The position numbers and the translations under genes are program-made. 64,000 bases of DNA, taken from the NCBI GenBank assembly GCA_016286165.1, contig JAEESE010000011.1, forward strand, positions 1 to 64,000, in the 5' to 3' direction. The notes under the pieces are model-generated. The model was not told the origin of the DNA. It ran no database searches and saw nothing but the letters and a program-made list of their open reading frames with translations. How positions within the stretch are numbered: the stretch's first letter is position 1; every line of letters begins with the position of its first letter. This document shows positions 1 through 9,843 of this stretch, one piece after another. The DNA is from Bacteroidaceae bacterium (GTDB lineage: Bacteria > Bacteroidota > Bacteroidia > Bacteroidales > Bacteroidaceae).

Positions 1-78
1 CCATCCCGAACAGAGAAGTTAAGCCCGCTTGCGCCGATGGTACTGCACACCCGTGGGAGAGTAGGTAGCCGCCACTTT
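1..78 (+). rRNA. rrf: 5S ribosomal RNA, 3' portion (truncated by window start)
   Basis: ccatcccgaacagagaagttaagcccgcttgcgccgatggtactgcacacccgtgggagagtaggtagccgcc matches 5S rRNA 3' half. Confidence 0.9.
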
Positions 79-85
79 CAACCAA

Positions 86-124
86 GAAGCCCCGAGCATC
101 AGCAATGATACTCGGGGCTTTGTT
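86..124 (+). terminator. Rho-independent terminator after rRNA operon
   Basis: GCCCCGAG...CTCGGGGC stem followed by TTTG. Confidence 0.75.
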
Positions 125-359
125 CGTCTGGAGTTTTCATGTTCTCGCTTTTATTTAGTAATGTTCGTTTACTGTCAGAAATTACACTTTATCTTTATTT
201 TGTACAACGTATCCAAAGTTCATCTTTTTATATTATTCCCTAAATAAGGACTTTGACAAATTTTTTGCTCTTTTGGTCAATTATTATCGGTGTTTTAGCA
301 TTTAAAACGCTATCTTTGCTGCCAGATAAACGCTAATAATTTTAATTTACAAGATAATA

Positions 360-3300
360 ATGACTAATTCAAAGAGAATTGTTGCGAGTGTATTTTTGGT
401 TCTTGCTAACTACGTTTGCGCTTTTGCATTAATCGTTGACAATCTTCGCGTTCAATCATTACGAAACCCAAGTGGCATAGATCAGCCTAATTTGCAGTTT
501 ACTTGGCAGTTGCAGTCAGCTGAGCGTGGCGTTGTGCAGACTTCTTATCAATTGGTGATAACTTCCGATGAAGGAGGTGATAATGTTGTTTTCGACTCGG
601 GTGTTGTACAAAGCGAGCAGTCCGTTGGTGTATGCGTCAACAATCTGTCCCTACAACCAGCCTCGCGTTATTACTGGCATGTTACCGTACAAGATAATAA
701 AGGTCAGACAGCTGTTTCTAATGAGATTGCATTCTTTGAAACAGGCCTGATGGGCAATGGTTGGAGCGGCGCAAAATGGATTAAGGCCACTGACGTGTCA
801 GCTGGACAGGCGGCAGATGATATTACAGACTACATCGTCGAGGGCAAGGTTCGTATAGAGCACACGGCAGCAGGTCTATGTTTTGCTATGCAGGACAACT
901 CGAATTTCTATTTCTGGCAATTGAATACCGAGGGTGACTATCCACGACTTCGACCTCACGTGTGGAATAACGGTAATCCAGCCTGTTTGGACAACGTGAA
1001 TCTAAGTGGCAAGGTGGCGCTTAACAATACTGACGAGTTCACGCTGCGCATTGAGGTAACAGGAGCTACGCGCGCCCGTACATATATAAATGATGTTCTT
1101 GTGGATGATCGTACAGGCAATTTTAAGTTTGGTAGAGTAGGTATGCGCGAAGACCACGGTGAGCGTGACGGCCGTGCTGAAATCGGTGTTTACGATGATA
1201 TACGTGTGACGACGGTTGATGGTAAGGTGCTCTTTGCCGAAGATTTCGAACAAGGTAATGGTTTCACGGGTGGTACGTTGAGGAACGGTAAACTGCGTAT
1301 CGTCGGTTCCACAAACGGTCATGTTCTTGTTTGGCAGAAGCAAACCGATGGTGCACCTGTACACTACGCCCTTGACTATGATATGTGTTTAGTTAAGGCC
1401 AGCGCAGCAGTCATCTTCGCCTGTACTTCATCGAATACTTATCATATGTGGCAAATCAATGCCAACGACAACGCCAATCCTGCAGTACGTCATCATACGT
1501 ACATCAATGGCAACCTCACATGGAATGATGCCCAGTTCACACAATTTAAGAAGAGCGATATCGTGGGGCGCAAGCATCACTACCGCGTTGAAGTGGAGGA
1601 CATGGTTATTCGTACTTTCGTTGACGATATTCTTGTTGATACCTATACCGACAATTCTGGTACCGCCGTTATGGGCGACATCGGAATGCGTGTTGACAAC
1701 AATACAGGTGAAGAAGCGTATTACGACAACCTTGTCCTAACGGAATATGATGCTGATGGAACGGCTCATATTCGCCTCTCTGAGGACTTCGAAGGCCCCT
1801 CCTCGGAATTTTTCTATGATGCTGTGGTTGAGGAGTTTCAAGGTAGTAGAATGTGCCATGTGAAGTCTGCCTCCGGCGAGAAGAAGGTGATGCAGACTAC
1901 CAGTGAAGGTATGCCTCAATTCCGTAAGACCTTTGCTGTCAGTAAGCGAGTTGCCTCAGCTATGCTCTTTACCAGCGGTCTGGGTGTTTACGACGTTTTT
2001 ATGAACGGACAACGTGTAGGCCACGCACATCCCGACGGCAGTATCATATATGAGGAACTGAAACCTGGATGGACAGATTTTCGTTACCGTGTTTTTTACA
2101 GCACACATGATGTAACCTCCTTGCTTACTGAGGGCAAGAACGCTATAGGCGCAGTTGTCACTCCCGGTTGGTGGGCAGGAGCTGTGATGCACGGGGCCTA
2201 TGGGTCGCCCAGTCTGGGCTTTCTTGCCAAATTGCTTATCCGCTATACCGATGGCACTGAGGATGTCATAGTCAGCGACCTCAGTTGGCTCTCATCTAAG
2301 GGCGGAGCTCTGAAGCTGGGCGACATCTACGATGGTGAAATCTACGATGCTCGGTTGGCTGCCAACTGGACTGCCGCGGACTATGATGACAGTCGATGGA
2401 ATGCCGTGAGCGAGAATATGGAGTTCAAGGGCGAGATTGACGCCTTCACTGGAGGCTACGTCAAGACTTTGCCTGAGCTGGTGCAGAAGGTGAAAACCGC
2501 CACCATACATGAAGGTGTTAAGAGCACCGGAACAGACTTTGGTATGGCTAATGTCGTCAGCACGAGCGAAGGTACAAATACCGTGACCGTCAAAAAAGGT
2601 CAGTCCGTGGTTTTCGATTTTGGACAAAACGTAGTTGGTTGGGTGAACTTCAAGGTGAAAGGCCGTGCCGGCAATCGCCTTAAGATGCGCTTTGTTGAGA
2701 TGTTGAACGACACCGGCTCCCGCAGCCGCGGCAACGATGGCCCTGGCGGTACACCTTATCTCGCTAATCTTCGTTCTGCCAAGGCTTCGCTTTACTATAC
2801 CTTATGCGGTGCCGATGAGGGTGAGAGCTACCACTCGTCCACAACCTTCTTCGGATTTCGCTATTGCGAGGTGACGCCTTCAGATGATGTCGAAATCCTT
2901 TCTATAGAAGCGCAGCCCGTCAGTTCCTCTACCGAAGCCCGCGGTTTCGTGGAAACCAGCAACGCATTGGTCAACCAACTCTTCTCGAATATCACTTGGG
3001 GACAGCGCGGCAATTTGCTCAGCGTACCAACAGACTGTCCGCAACGTGATGAGCGTCTGGGCTGGATGGCTGATACACAGGTGTTTACGTGCACTGGACT
3101 TTACAACGCTTTCATGGAATCATTCTACCGTAAATGGATGCAGGACGTGCGTGACGGACAGAACTCTCAGGGTGCCTATCCCGGTGTAGCTCCTGAGTGC
3201 TGGGGCACTCCATTCGGTCAGACTGTATGGGCCGATGCAGGAATTGTCGTTCCTTGGACTCTGTACGTTATGACCGGCAACAAAGATGTCATCAGTGAGA

Positions 3301-4481
3301 GCTATGACTCTATGGAGCGCTACATGAACTTCCTTTCCAAGCAGGCTTTCGACGGTTATCAGTACAACGGCGGTGGCCTTGAATGGGGAGATTGGCTCTC
3401 CTTTGTGAACACTGACACGCGCTATATTGCAGTGGCTTATTACGCTTACGTCACACAATTAATGGCAAAAATGAGCCGGGCACTTAGTGAGGGTGATGTC
3501 GATGCTTACGCTCAGAAAGCAGCGAAATATGACGAACTTTTCGAGAACATCAAAGCCGAGTTCCGCAAGCGATATATCACTCCATCAGTGCGCCAAACGA
3601 CGCAGACTGCATTGCTTATGGCTCTTCAATTCAACTTGCTTGATGGCGACACGGAAATTGAAAATTTCAAGACACGTCTTACACGCAATATTCGTAGTAA
3701 CGGCTACAAACTGAATACAGGTTTTGCAGGCACCCCTCTTTTAGGGCCTACTCTTTCTCGATATGGGCTCACCGACTACGCCTACGACCTGCTCCTTCAG
3801 CGCAACTGCCCGTCGTGGCTTTACAGTGTCGATCAGGGTGCTACCACTATTTGGGAACGCTGGAATAGCTACACCAAGGAGAGTGGATTCGGTGATCCTG
3901 GCATGAACAGCTTCAACCACTATGCTTATGGTGCCGTTGGCGAGTGGATGTATCGTTATATGTGTGGTATTCAATATGATGAGGAGCAGCCAGGCTTCAA
4001 ACATATCATCCTGCAACCGCAGCCAGACCGCCGCGAGACGCTTCCTACCGGACAGGAACTCATCACCTCAGCCAGCGCTCGTCATCAGAGTTATTATGGT
4101 GATATTCTTTCAACTTGGCAGACCACAGATCATGATGGACTGACCTACGAATGCACGGTCCCTGCTAATACTACCGCTACGCTTTACCTGCCTGTAGGCA
4201 GTGAGCAGACGGCCGTGTATGAGAGCAACCGCGTGGCAGCCGATTCCGAGGGTGTGGAATATGTGGGTTATGAGGTTGGGTACCAGATATACCGCCTCGG
4301 CTCTGGCAACTACCGCTTCACTACTAGCCTGAAAGATGCCATCTCGCATGTCCCTGCCGATAACACTGCGCTTCCAGTCTACGACCTTTATGGCCGTCTA
4401 ATCCGCAACGATAATGCATCAGTTCAAGGCTTGCGCGCTGGAATTTACATTTCCGGCGGCAAGAAAGTGATAACACATTAA
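360..4481 (+). CDS. alpha-L-rhamnosidase (GH78-like), secreted, T9SS-type C-terminal tail
   Basis: Signal peptide; VDNLRVQSLRNPSGIDQPNLQFTWQL N-term; TDCPQRDERLGWMADTQVF catalytic region; C-term VYDLYGRLI..GLRAGIYISGGKKVI resembles a T9SS sorting domain. Confidence 0.88.
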   Translation: MTNSKRIVASVFLVLANYVCAFALIVDNLRVQSLRNPSGIDQPNLQFTWQLQSAERGVVQTSYQLVITSDEGGDNVVFDSGVVQSEQSVGVCVNNLSLQPASRYYWHVTVQDNKGQTAVSNEIAFFETGLMGNGWSGAKWIKATDVSAGQAADDITDYIVEGKVRIEHTAAGLCFAMQDNSNFYFWQLNTEGDYPRLRPHVWNNGNPACLDNVNLSGKVALNNTDEFTLRIEVTGATRARTYINDVLVDDRTGNFKFGRVGMREDHGERDGRAEIGVYDDIRVTTVDGKVLFAEDFEQGNGFTGGTLRNGKLRIVGSTNGHVLVWQKQTDGAPVHYALDYDMCLVKASAAVIFACTSSNTYHMWQINANDNANPAVRHHTYINGNLTWNDAQFTQFKKSDIVGRKHHYRVEVEDMVIRTFVDDILVDTYTDNSGTAVMGDIGMRVDNNTGEEAYYDNLVLTEYDADGTAHIRLSEDFEGPSSEFFYDAVVEEFQGSRMCHVKSASGEKKVMQTTSEGMPQFRKTFAVSKRVASAMLFTSGLGVYDVFMNGQRVGHAHPDGSIIYEELKPGWTDFRYRVFYSTHDVTSLLTEGKNAIGAVVTPGWWAGAVMHGAYGSPSLGFLAKLLIRYTDGTEDVIVSDLSWLSSKGGALKLGDIYDGEIYDARLAANWTAADYDDSRWNAVSENMEFKGEIDAFTGGYVKTLPELVQKVKTATIHEGVKSTGTDFGMANVVSTSEGTNTVTVKKGQSVVFDFGQNVVGWVNFKVKGRAGNRLKMRFVEMLNDTGSRSRGNDGPGGTPYLANLRSAKASLYYTLCGADEGESYHSSTTFFGFRYCEVTPSDDVEILSIEAQPVSSSTEARGFVETSNALVNQLFSNITWGQRGNLLSVPTDCPQRDERLGWMADTQVFTCTGLYNAFMESFYRKWMQDVRDGQNSQGAYPGVAPECWGTPFGQTVWADAGIVVPWTLYVMTGNKDVISESYDSMERYMNFLSKQAFDGYQYNGGGLEWGDWLSFVNTDTRYIAVAYYAYVTQLMAKMSRALSEGDVDAYAQKAAKYDELFENIKAEFRKRYITPSVRQTTQTALLMALQFNLLDGDTEIENFKTRLTRNIRSNGYKLNTGFAGTPLLGPTLSRYGLTDYAYDLLLQRNCPSWLYSVDQGATTIWERWNSYTKESGFGDPGMNSFNHYAYGAVGEWMYRYMCGIQYDEEQPGFKHIILQPQPDRRETLPTGQELITSASARHQSYYGDILSTWQTTDHDGLTYECTVPANTTATLYLPVGSEQTAVYESNRVAADSEGVEYVGYEVGYQIYRLGSGNYRFTTSLKDAISHVPADNTALPVYDLYGRLIRNDNASVQGLRAGIYISGGKKVITH

Positions 4482-4491
4482 TACGTTCAAG

Positions 4492-5112
4492 ATGCTGAAA
4501 AGTTTTCATACAGCAGGAGTCATAGAGGCCGGTTGCGATGAAGCCGGGCGTGGTTGCCTGGCAGGTCCTGTATTTGCCGCGGCCGTTGTGCTACCGCCAG
4601 ATTTCCATAATGAGTTGCTCAATGATTCCAAACAGCTCTCGGAGAATCGTCGGTATGAGTTACGTGAAGTAATAGAACGCGAGGCTGTTGCTTGGGCTGT
4701 GGCCGAGTGCTCGGCTGAGGAGATAGACAAATGGAATATTTTGCGATGCTCTATTACAGCCATGCAGAGAGCTTTGGACCAGTTGATTTTGCGCCCGGAA
4801 CATATTATTGTCGACGGCAACCGTTGGATACCTTACAAACATGATGGGCATGTCGTTCCGGCCGACACTGTCGTTAAAGGTGACGCCACTTTCATGTCTA
4901 TTGCCGCAGCTTCTATTCTGGCAAAGACCTACCGTGACGACCGAATGAAGGTTCTTGCACAGGAGTTCCCTCAATATGGTTGGGACAAGAATATGGGTTA
5001 CCCTTCCAAGGCTCACAGACAAGCCATCCGGCAGTATGGCCCTTCGCCTTACCACCGGATGACTTTCCGATTGCTGCCTGAGGAACAGCTTACTCTTTCA
5101 TTTAACGATTAG
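4492..5112 (+). CDS. rnhB: ribonuclease HII
   Basis: GCDEAGRGCLAGPVFAAAV and DSKQLSENRR motifs. Confidence 0.95.
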   Translation: MLKSFHTAGVIEAGCDEAGRGCLAGPVFAAAVVLPPDFHNELLNDSKQLSENRRYELREVIEREAVAWAVAECSAEEIDKWNILRCSITAMQRALDQLILRPEHIIVDGNRWIPYKHDGHVVPADTVVKGDATFMSIAAASILAKTYRDDRMKVLAQEFPQYGWDKNMGYPSKAHRQAIRQYGPSPYHRMTFRLLPEEQLTLSFND

Positions 5113-5140
5113 CGTAAACGTTTTATTTAAAGAGACCATC

Positions 5141-7234
5141 TTACTTATAGTCTGCCCAGTCATCTGTGCGGAAGGGACCGACTGGAAGGCCTGAGACAGT
5201 CTTTAAGTCGCATGTCGGGTTGTCGGCCCAGGCATAGCGCACAGCAACGGGGTAGGGCACCTCAGGGCATTCAACAATGACGCGTTGCATGAATCGCTCG
5301 CCTTCAACATGCGCTTTGGCTACGTGCCAAACATGGTCTGGACCTGCTATGGTAAAGCCTTTGATATCAGCATTCTCTGCAAGTGCGTCACTACCTTGAA
5401 CCGGACGGAATGAGAGCGTAGCCTTGCCGTCGCTAACTCGCATTTGGTAGTATTCAGGTGCTGCGCATGCCTCGTCGCGGCCGTAGGTGCGGTTTAGTGC
5501 AAGCAATGCCAATCTACGTCCCACCTCTTGTTTGTTCTTGGGGTGGATATCCATTGCCATACCAATGTCGATATTTACCATCATACCGACGCCGTCGAGT
5601 TGTGTCGCTTTGCGCTGGGCCTCACGAATGGCAGCCCATTCTGATTCAGGCTGAATATCCTTTTCCCATCTGTAATTGGCAATCTGGACAAAGTAGAAGG
5701 GTAGGGCCTTGGATTCCTGCTGTCCGAAGAACCCACGGCGACGCTCGCCCTGCTGAGGAGCGGGTTTGGGATAGGTTGCCACTTCAGCATTCTTGTTGAA
5801 ACGTGCCTGCCAGTCAAGAATCATTCTCTGGAAGAGACTTTCGTATTGCACTGCACGGCCGACATTCGAGCAGCCTTGATACCAGATGAAACCACGAACA
5901 GGCATCGTAAGGAAGGGGGCAACCATAGCGTTATAGAGGTTGGCCGGGAACCATGCGTCATCGGGCCTCTTAGGTTCAACTTTGTCGGATAGGTTCTTCA
6001 CGTTTTGTGCGTCAAGGCTCTTCTTCCATTTCCAGTCGCCGGCGAGCGGAATAGTGGTCTTGTCAGCTTCGATATTGAAGGCTGCCGCTTCAGCTGCAAA
6101 GCCTCCGTCGCCGCTGGTGTCGTAAATGCGCACTGTGATTACGTTGCGGCCGGCCTTTACGAGTTCTGCGGGCACGGTGTAGGAACGTTCACGGCTCCAG
6201 CCGGCAGTCATGCCTACCCGCTTGCCATTCCAATATGTTATGTCTTCATCATCGATAGGTCCAAGCTTCAGTTTGATAGCATGTCCAGCCATGTTAGACG
6301 GTATATCCACCACGCGGCGCATCCACACAATGCCATCGAAACTCTTGAGTGCATCTACATTATCCCAGTGGGCGGGCTGTGCCATTGTCAGCCAAGCGCT
6401 GTCGTCGAAGTCGGCAGCTCCCCAGGGAGCGTTGTCAATGTTTCCTTCGTTGAGTCCTTTGTCGTTGCCGTAGACCTCTTTCATCCATTCGGCACGTTCC
6501 TCATCGTATAATTTGTTGAATTTAGTTTCATCGAAGCCAGTGGCGAATACACGTTTCTCATGCTCCTCGAAACCAGTTACCTCTGCCAATGCTTCGTGGC
6601 TTGTCCAACTTTCAGCCGGTGTACCGCCCCACGAGCTGTTGACGACACCAACGGCAATACCAAGTTTCTGCGACACTTCGCGAGCGAAGAAATAAGCAGC
6701 AGCCGAGAATTCCTCTACCATCTTAGGCGAGCAAACGGCCCAACCCTGAGTGTGACCCCGGGGAACGTTGGTCTGTGGCGTGTGAGCAACTGCGCGATCC
6801 ACTTGGAAAAGTCGCACGAGAGGGTGATTGGCATTGGCCACTTCTTGTTCCCAATTGTTGACCATACCCCAGCCCTTTACCGGCATTTCCATGTTCGATT
6901 GTCCGCTGCAGAACCAAACCTCACCGGCCATAACGTTGTCGAGCACCAGTTTCTTGCCATCGTCGAAGGTCAGTGTGTAAGGTCCTCCGGCGGCAGGCAC
7001 ACTGAGGTCGAAGGCAAAAGTGCCGTCCTGTTTGTCGGCTATGACCTTCATGGTTTGTTTGTCCCACGAGGTTGTTATTTTCACTGTCGCGCCTTTCTTG
7101 GCTTTAGCCGTCAGGTGCATGGTCGTGCGCTGCTGCAGAACCATATTACTTGACATCCACCCTGGCAGTGTCACTTCTGCGTTCATAGCAACAGCAGTGA
7201 CCATAGTAGCCATTGTCATTAATAGCTTTTTCAT
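5141..7234 (-). CDS. sialate O-acetylesterase family esterase
   Basis: Signal peptide; VMAGEVWFCSGQSNMEMPV, NSSWGGTPAESW, IWYQGCSNV motifs; GH2-like jelly-roll insert. Confidence 0.88.
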   Translation of the reverse strand: MKKLLMTMATMVTAVAMNAEVTLPGWMSSNMVLQQRTTMHLTAKAKKGATVKITTSWDKQTMKVIADKQDGTFAFDLSVPAAGGPYTLTFDDGKKLVLDNVMAGEVWFCSGQSNMEMPVKGWGMVNNWEQEVANANHPLVRLFQVDRAVAHTPQTNVPRGHTQGWAVCSPKMVEEFSAAAYFFAREVSQKLGIAVGVVNSSWGGTPAESWTSHEALAEVTGFEEHEKRVFATGFDETKFNKLYDEERAEWMKEVYGNDKGLNEGNIDNAPWGAADFDDSAWLTMAQPAHWDNVDALKSFDGIVWMRRVVDIPSNMAGHAIKLKLGPIDDEDITYWNGKRVGMTAGWSRERSYTVPAELVKAGRNVITVRIYDTSGDGGFAAEAAAFNIEADKTTIPLAGDWKWKKSLDAQNVKNLSDKVEPKRPDDAWFPANLYNAMVAPFLTMPVRGFIWYQGCSNVGRAVQYESLFQRMILDWQARFNKNAEVATYPKPAPQQGERRRGFFGQQESKALPFYFVQIANYRWEKDIQPESEWAAIREAQRKATQLDGVGMMVNIDIGMAMDIHPKNKQEVGRRLALLALNRTYGRDEACAAPEYYQMRVSDGKATLSFRPVQGSDALAENADIKGFTIAGPDHVWHVAKAHVEGERFMQRVIVECPEVPYPVAVRYAWADNPTCDLKTVSGLPVGPFRTDDWADYK

Positions 7235-7279
7235 TGGAAATATAGTTTGGTTAGTTTATAGTGTGTTATAGAAATAGGT

Positions 7280-7307
7280 AAGCCCCATCCCGTGTGGGAA
7301 GGGGCTT
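7280..7307 (-). terminator. Terminator downstream of recA
   Basis: AAGCCCC-atcccgtgtgggaa-GGGGCTT inverted repeat. Confidence 0.6.
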
Positions 7308-7312
7308 GCTGG

Positions 7313-8344
7313 TTATGCGCTTTTCTCTTCGTTCAGTTTAGCGATGATGGCAGCTTCAAGTTCTTCGGCCAGTTCGGGATTATCTTGAATCACCTTCTTC
7401 ACAGCCTCGCGTCCTTGTCCTATTTTGGAGTCGTTGTAGCTGAACCAAGAACCGGATTTCTTAATGATTTCGTATTCCACACCGAGGTCCACAATCTCTC
7501 CACTCCTTGAAATACCTTCGCCGAACGATATTTCGAACTCGGCCTTGCGGAATGGCGGTGCCACTTTATTCTTCACTACTTTCACGCGAACTTGGTTGCC
7601 AACGATTTCGTCGCCGTCCTTAACGCTTGTCACACGTCGTATGTCAAGTCGTACGCTTGAGTAGAACTTGAGTGCGTTACCACCGGTTGTGGTCTCAGGG
7701 TTGCCGAACATTACGCCAATCTTCTCGCGCAACTGGTTGATGAAAATGCAACAGGTCTTCGTCTTGGAGATTGTGGCGGTAAGTTTGCGCAGGGCCTGGC
7801 TCATGAGTCGAGCCTGCAGGCCTACCTTATTGTCGCCCATATCCCCTTCTATTTCAGCCTTTGGGGTGAGCGCTGCCACAGAGTCAATGACCACAAGGTC
7901 CACGGCTGCCGAACTTATGAGCTGATCGGCAATGGCCAGAGCCTGTTCGCCATTGTCGGGTTGCGAGATCCACAAATCTTGCAGCTTAACACCAAGCTTC
8001 TGAGCGTAGGTGGGGTCGAATGCGTGCTCTGCATCAATGAAGGCAGCAATGCCTCCTGCTTTCTGCACCTCAGCTATGGCGTGAATGGTGAGCGTGGTCT
8101 TACCTGATGATTCGGGGCCGTAGATCTCAATGATGCGTCCGCGTGGGTAACCGCCTACGCCGAGTGCATAGTTGAGACCGATGCTGCCGGTAGGTATTAC
8201 GTCGATTTTATCTGTCACTTGTTCTCCGAGGCGCATAATGCTGCCTTTGCCGAAGTCCTTCTCTATTTTAGCCATTGCCACCTGCAATGCTTGCAAGCGT
8301 GCCGCCCGTTCGTCTGCGGGCTTCTGTTCTTCTTTCTTTGCCAT
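7313..8344 (-). CDS. recA: recombinase RecA
   Basis: [19 protein letters not shown] Walker [27 protein letters not shown]. Confidence 0.98.
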   Translation of the reverse strand: MAKKEEQKPADERAARLQALQVAMAKIEKDFGKGSIMRLGEQVTDKIDVIPTGSIGLNYALGVGGYPRGRIIEIYGPESSGKTTLTIHAIAEVQKAGGIAAFIDAEHAFDPTYAQKLGVKLQDLWISQPDNGEQALAIADQLISSAAVDLVVIDSVAALTPKAEIEGDMGDNKVGLQARLMSQALRKLTATISKTKTCCIFINQLREKIGVMFGNPETTTGGNALKFYSSVRLDIRRVTSVKDGDEIVGNQVRVKVVKNKVAPPFRKAEFEISFGEGISRSGEIVDLGVEYEIIKKSGSWFSYNDSKIGQGREAVKKVIQDNPELAEELEAAIIAKLNEEKSA

Positions 8345-8381
8345 ATAATTGTGATTAAGTTTAATGTTTAATGTAAAGCGC

Positions 8382-9620
8382 TTACAGCTCTAAATCCACA
8401 TCGTGGAGTTCGTGCCAAGGCAACCCCTGTTTGTTAAGCTGTTCCATGAAGGGATCCGGGTCGAACTCCTCTACGTTGTGCACGCCCGGTTTCACCCATT
8501 TGCCGGTAAGGAACATCATGGCTCCTATCATGGCTGGCACACCGGTGGTATAGCTTACCCCCTGCATACCAGTCTCTTCGTAGGCTGCTCGGTGCGAGCA
8601 GTTGTTGTAGACGTAGTAAGTATGCTCTTTGCCGTCCTTGCCTATACCGCGTATGCGGCAACCGATTGATGTCTGGCCCTCATAGTTCTCGCCCAGGTCT
8701 TGGGGATTGGGCAGCACGGCCTTTAGGAACTGCAGAGGCACAATCTTCACTTTTGCTGTGCCGGTGCCGTCGGCCAGCGGAGCTTCATATTCAATCTCGT
8801 CGATACGGCTCATACCGATATTCTGAATGACCTCGAGATGCTTGAGGTACTGCTGTCCGAAAGTCATCCAGAAACGAGCACGTTTAATGGTCGGATAGTT
8901 GATGACGAGCGACTCTATCTCCTCGTGGTGCAACAGGTAGCTGTCGCGCGGACCTATTTCGGGATAAGTGAGGTCTTTGTGAATCTCCAGCGGCTCGGTC
9001 TCAACCCATTTGCCGTCCTCCCAATACAATCCCTTCTGCGTTATCTCGCGAATGTTGATTTCCGGGTTGAAGTTAGTGGCAAAGGCCTTGTGGTGGTCGC
9101 CGGCATTGCAGTCCACGATGTCCAGGTATTGTATCTCGTTGAAATGATGCTTGGCAGCATACGCCGTGTAAATGCTCGTCACGCCCGGGTCGAAGCCGCA
9201 ACCAAGAATGGCTGTCAGGCCTGCCTGCTCAAATCTCTCGCGGTAAGCCCATTGCCATGAGTATTCGAAATGAGCCTCGTCCTTGGGCTCGTAGTTGGCG
9301 GTGTCGAGGTAGTTGCAGCCTGTAGCAAGGCAAGCCTCCATGATGGTGAGGTCCTGATAGGGTAGTGCCAGGTTTACGACGATGTCGGGCTTGTAGCTGT
9401 TTAGCAGCTCCACGAGTTCAGGCACGTTGTCGGCATCAACGCGCGCTGTTTTTATGCCTTTGTAGCCGGTTGCGCGCTCCACGTCGGCAGCCAGCTTATC
9501 GCATTTGGCCTTAGTGCGCGAAGCTATCATGATGTCGGTGAACACTTCGGGGTTTTGTGCAATCTTGTGTGCGGCTACGGTGGCAACGCCTCCTGCGCCG
9601 ATGATAAGTACTTTTCCCAT
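8382..9620 (-). CDS. carboxynorspermidine synthase (saccharopine dehydrogenase family)
   Basis: [41 protein letters not shown]. Confidence 0.85.
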   Translation of the reverse strand: MGKVLIIGAGGVATVAAHKIAQNPEVFTDIMIASRTKAKCDKLAADVERATGYKGIKTARVDADNVPELVELLNSYKPDIVVNLALPYQDLTIMEACLATGCNYLDTANYEPKDEAHFEYSWQWAYRERFEQAGLTAILGCGFDPGVTSIYTAYAAKHHFNEIQYLDIVDCNAGDHHKAFATNFNPEINIREITQKGLYWEDGKWVETEPLEIHKDLTYPEIGPRDSYLLHHEEIESLVINYPTIKRARFWMTFGQQYLKHLEVIQNIGMSRIDEIEYEAPLADGTGTAKVKIVPLQFLKAVLPNPQDLGENYEGQTSIGCRIRGIGKDGKEHTYYVYNNCSHRAAYEETGMQGVSYTTGVPAMIGAMMFLTGKWVKPGVHNVEEFDPDPFMEQLNKQGLPWHELHDVDLEL

Positions 9621-9843
9621 AATATTATAAGTTTGTCTTTTTGGTATATCAGTGCGTTTGCGGTGCGAAGTTACTAAAAATGCTTAGCCGTGACAAGAAA
9701 AAGAGGTTATTTTTTTAAAAATGATATTATCAAGCAGTCAAAAAGGCAGTAATTACGACTTTTTGGCTGCACATAATGAGCTTGCATAGCTTTTGCTGCA
9801 TCACAAGTAAAGGCATTAATAATAAACTTAAAACACAATAATT

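Noticed and set aside
9715-9843. Heat-shock operator (CIRCE-like) upstream of clpB
   Set aside because: An agtcaaaaag...ctttttggct inverted pair exists, but it does not match the CIRCE consensus and I could not define a promoter with confidence.
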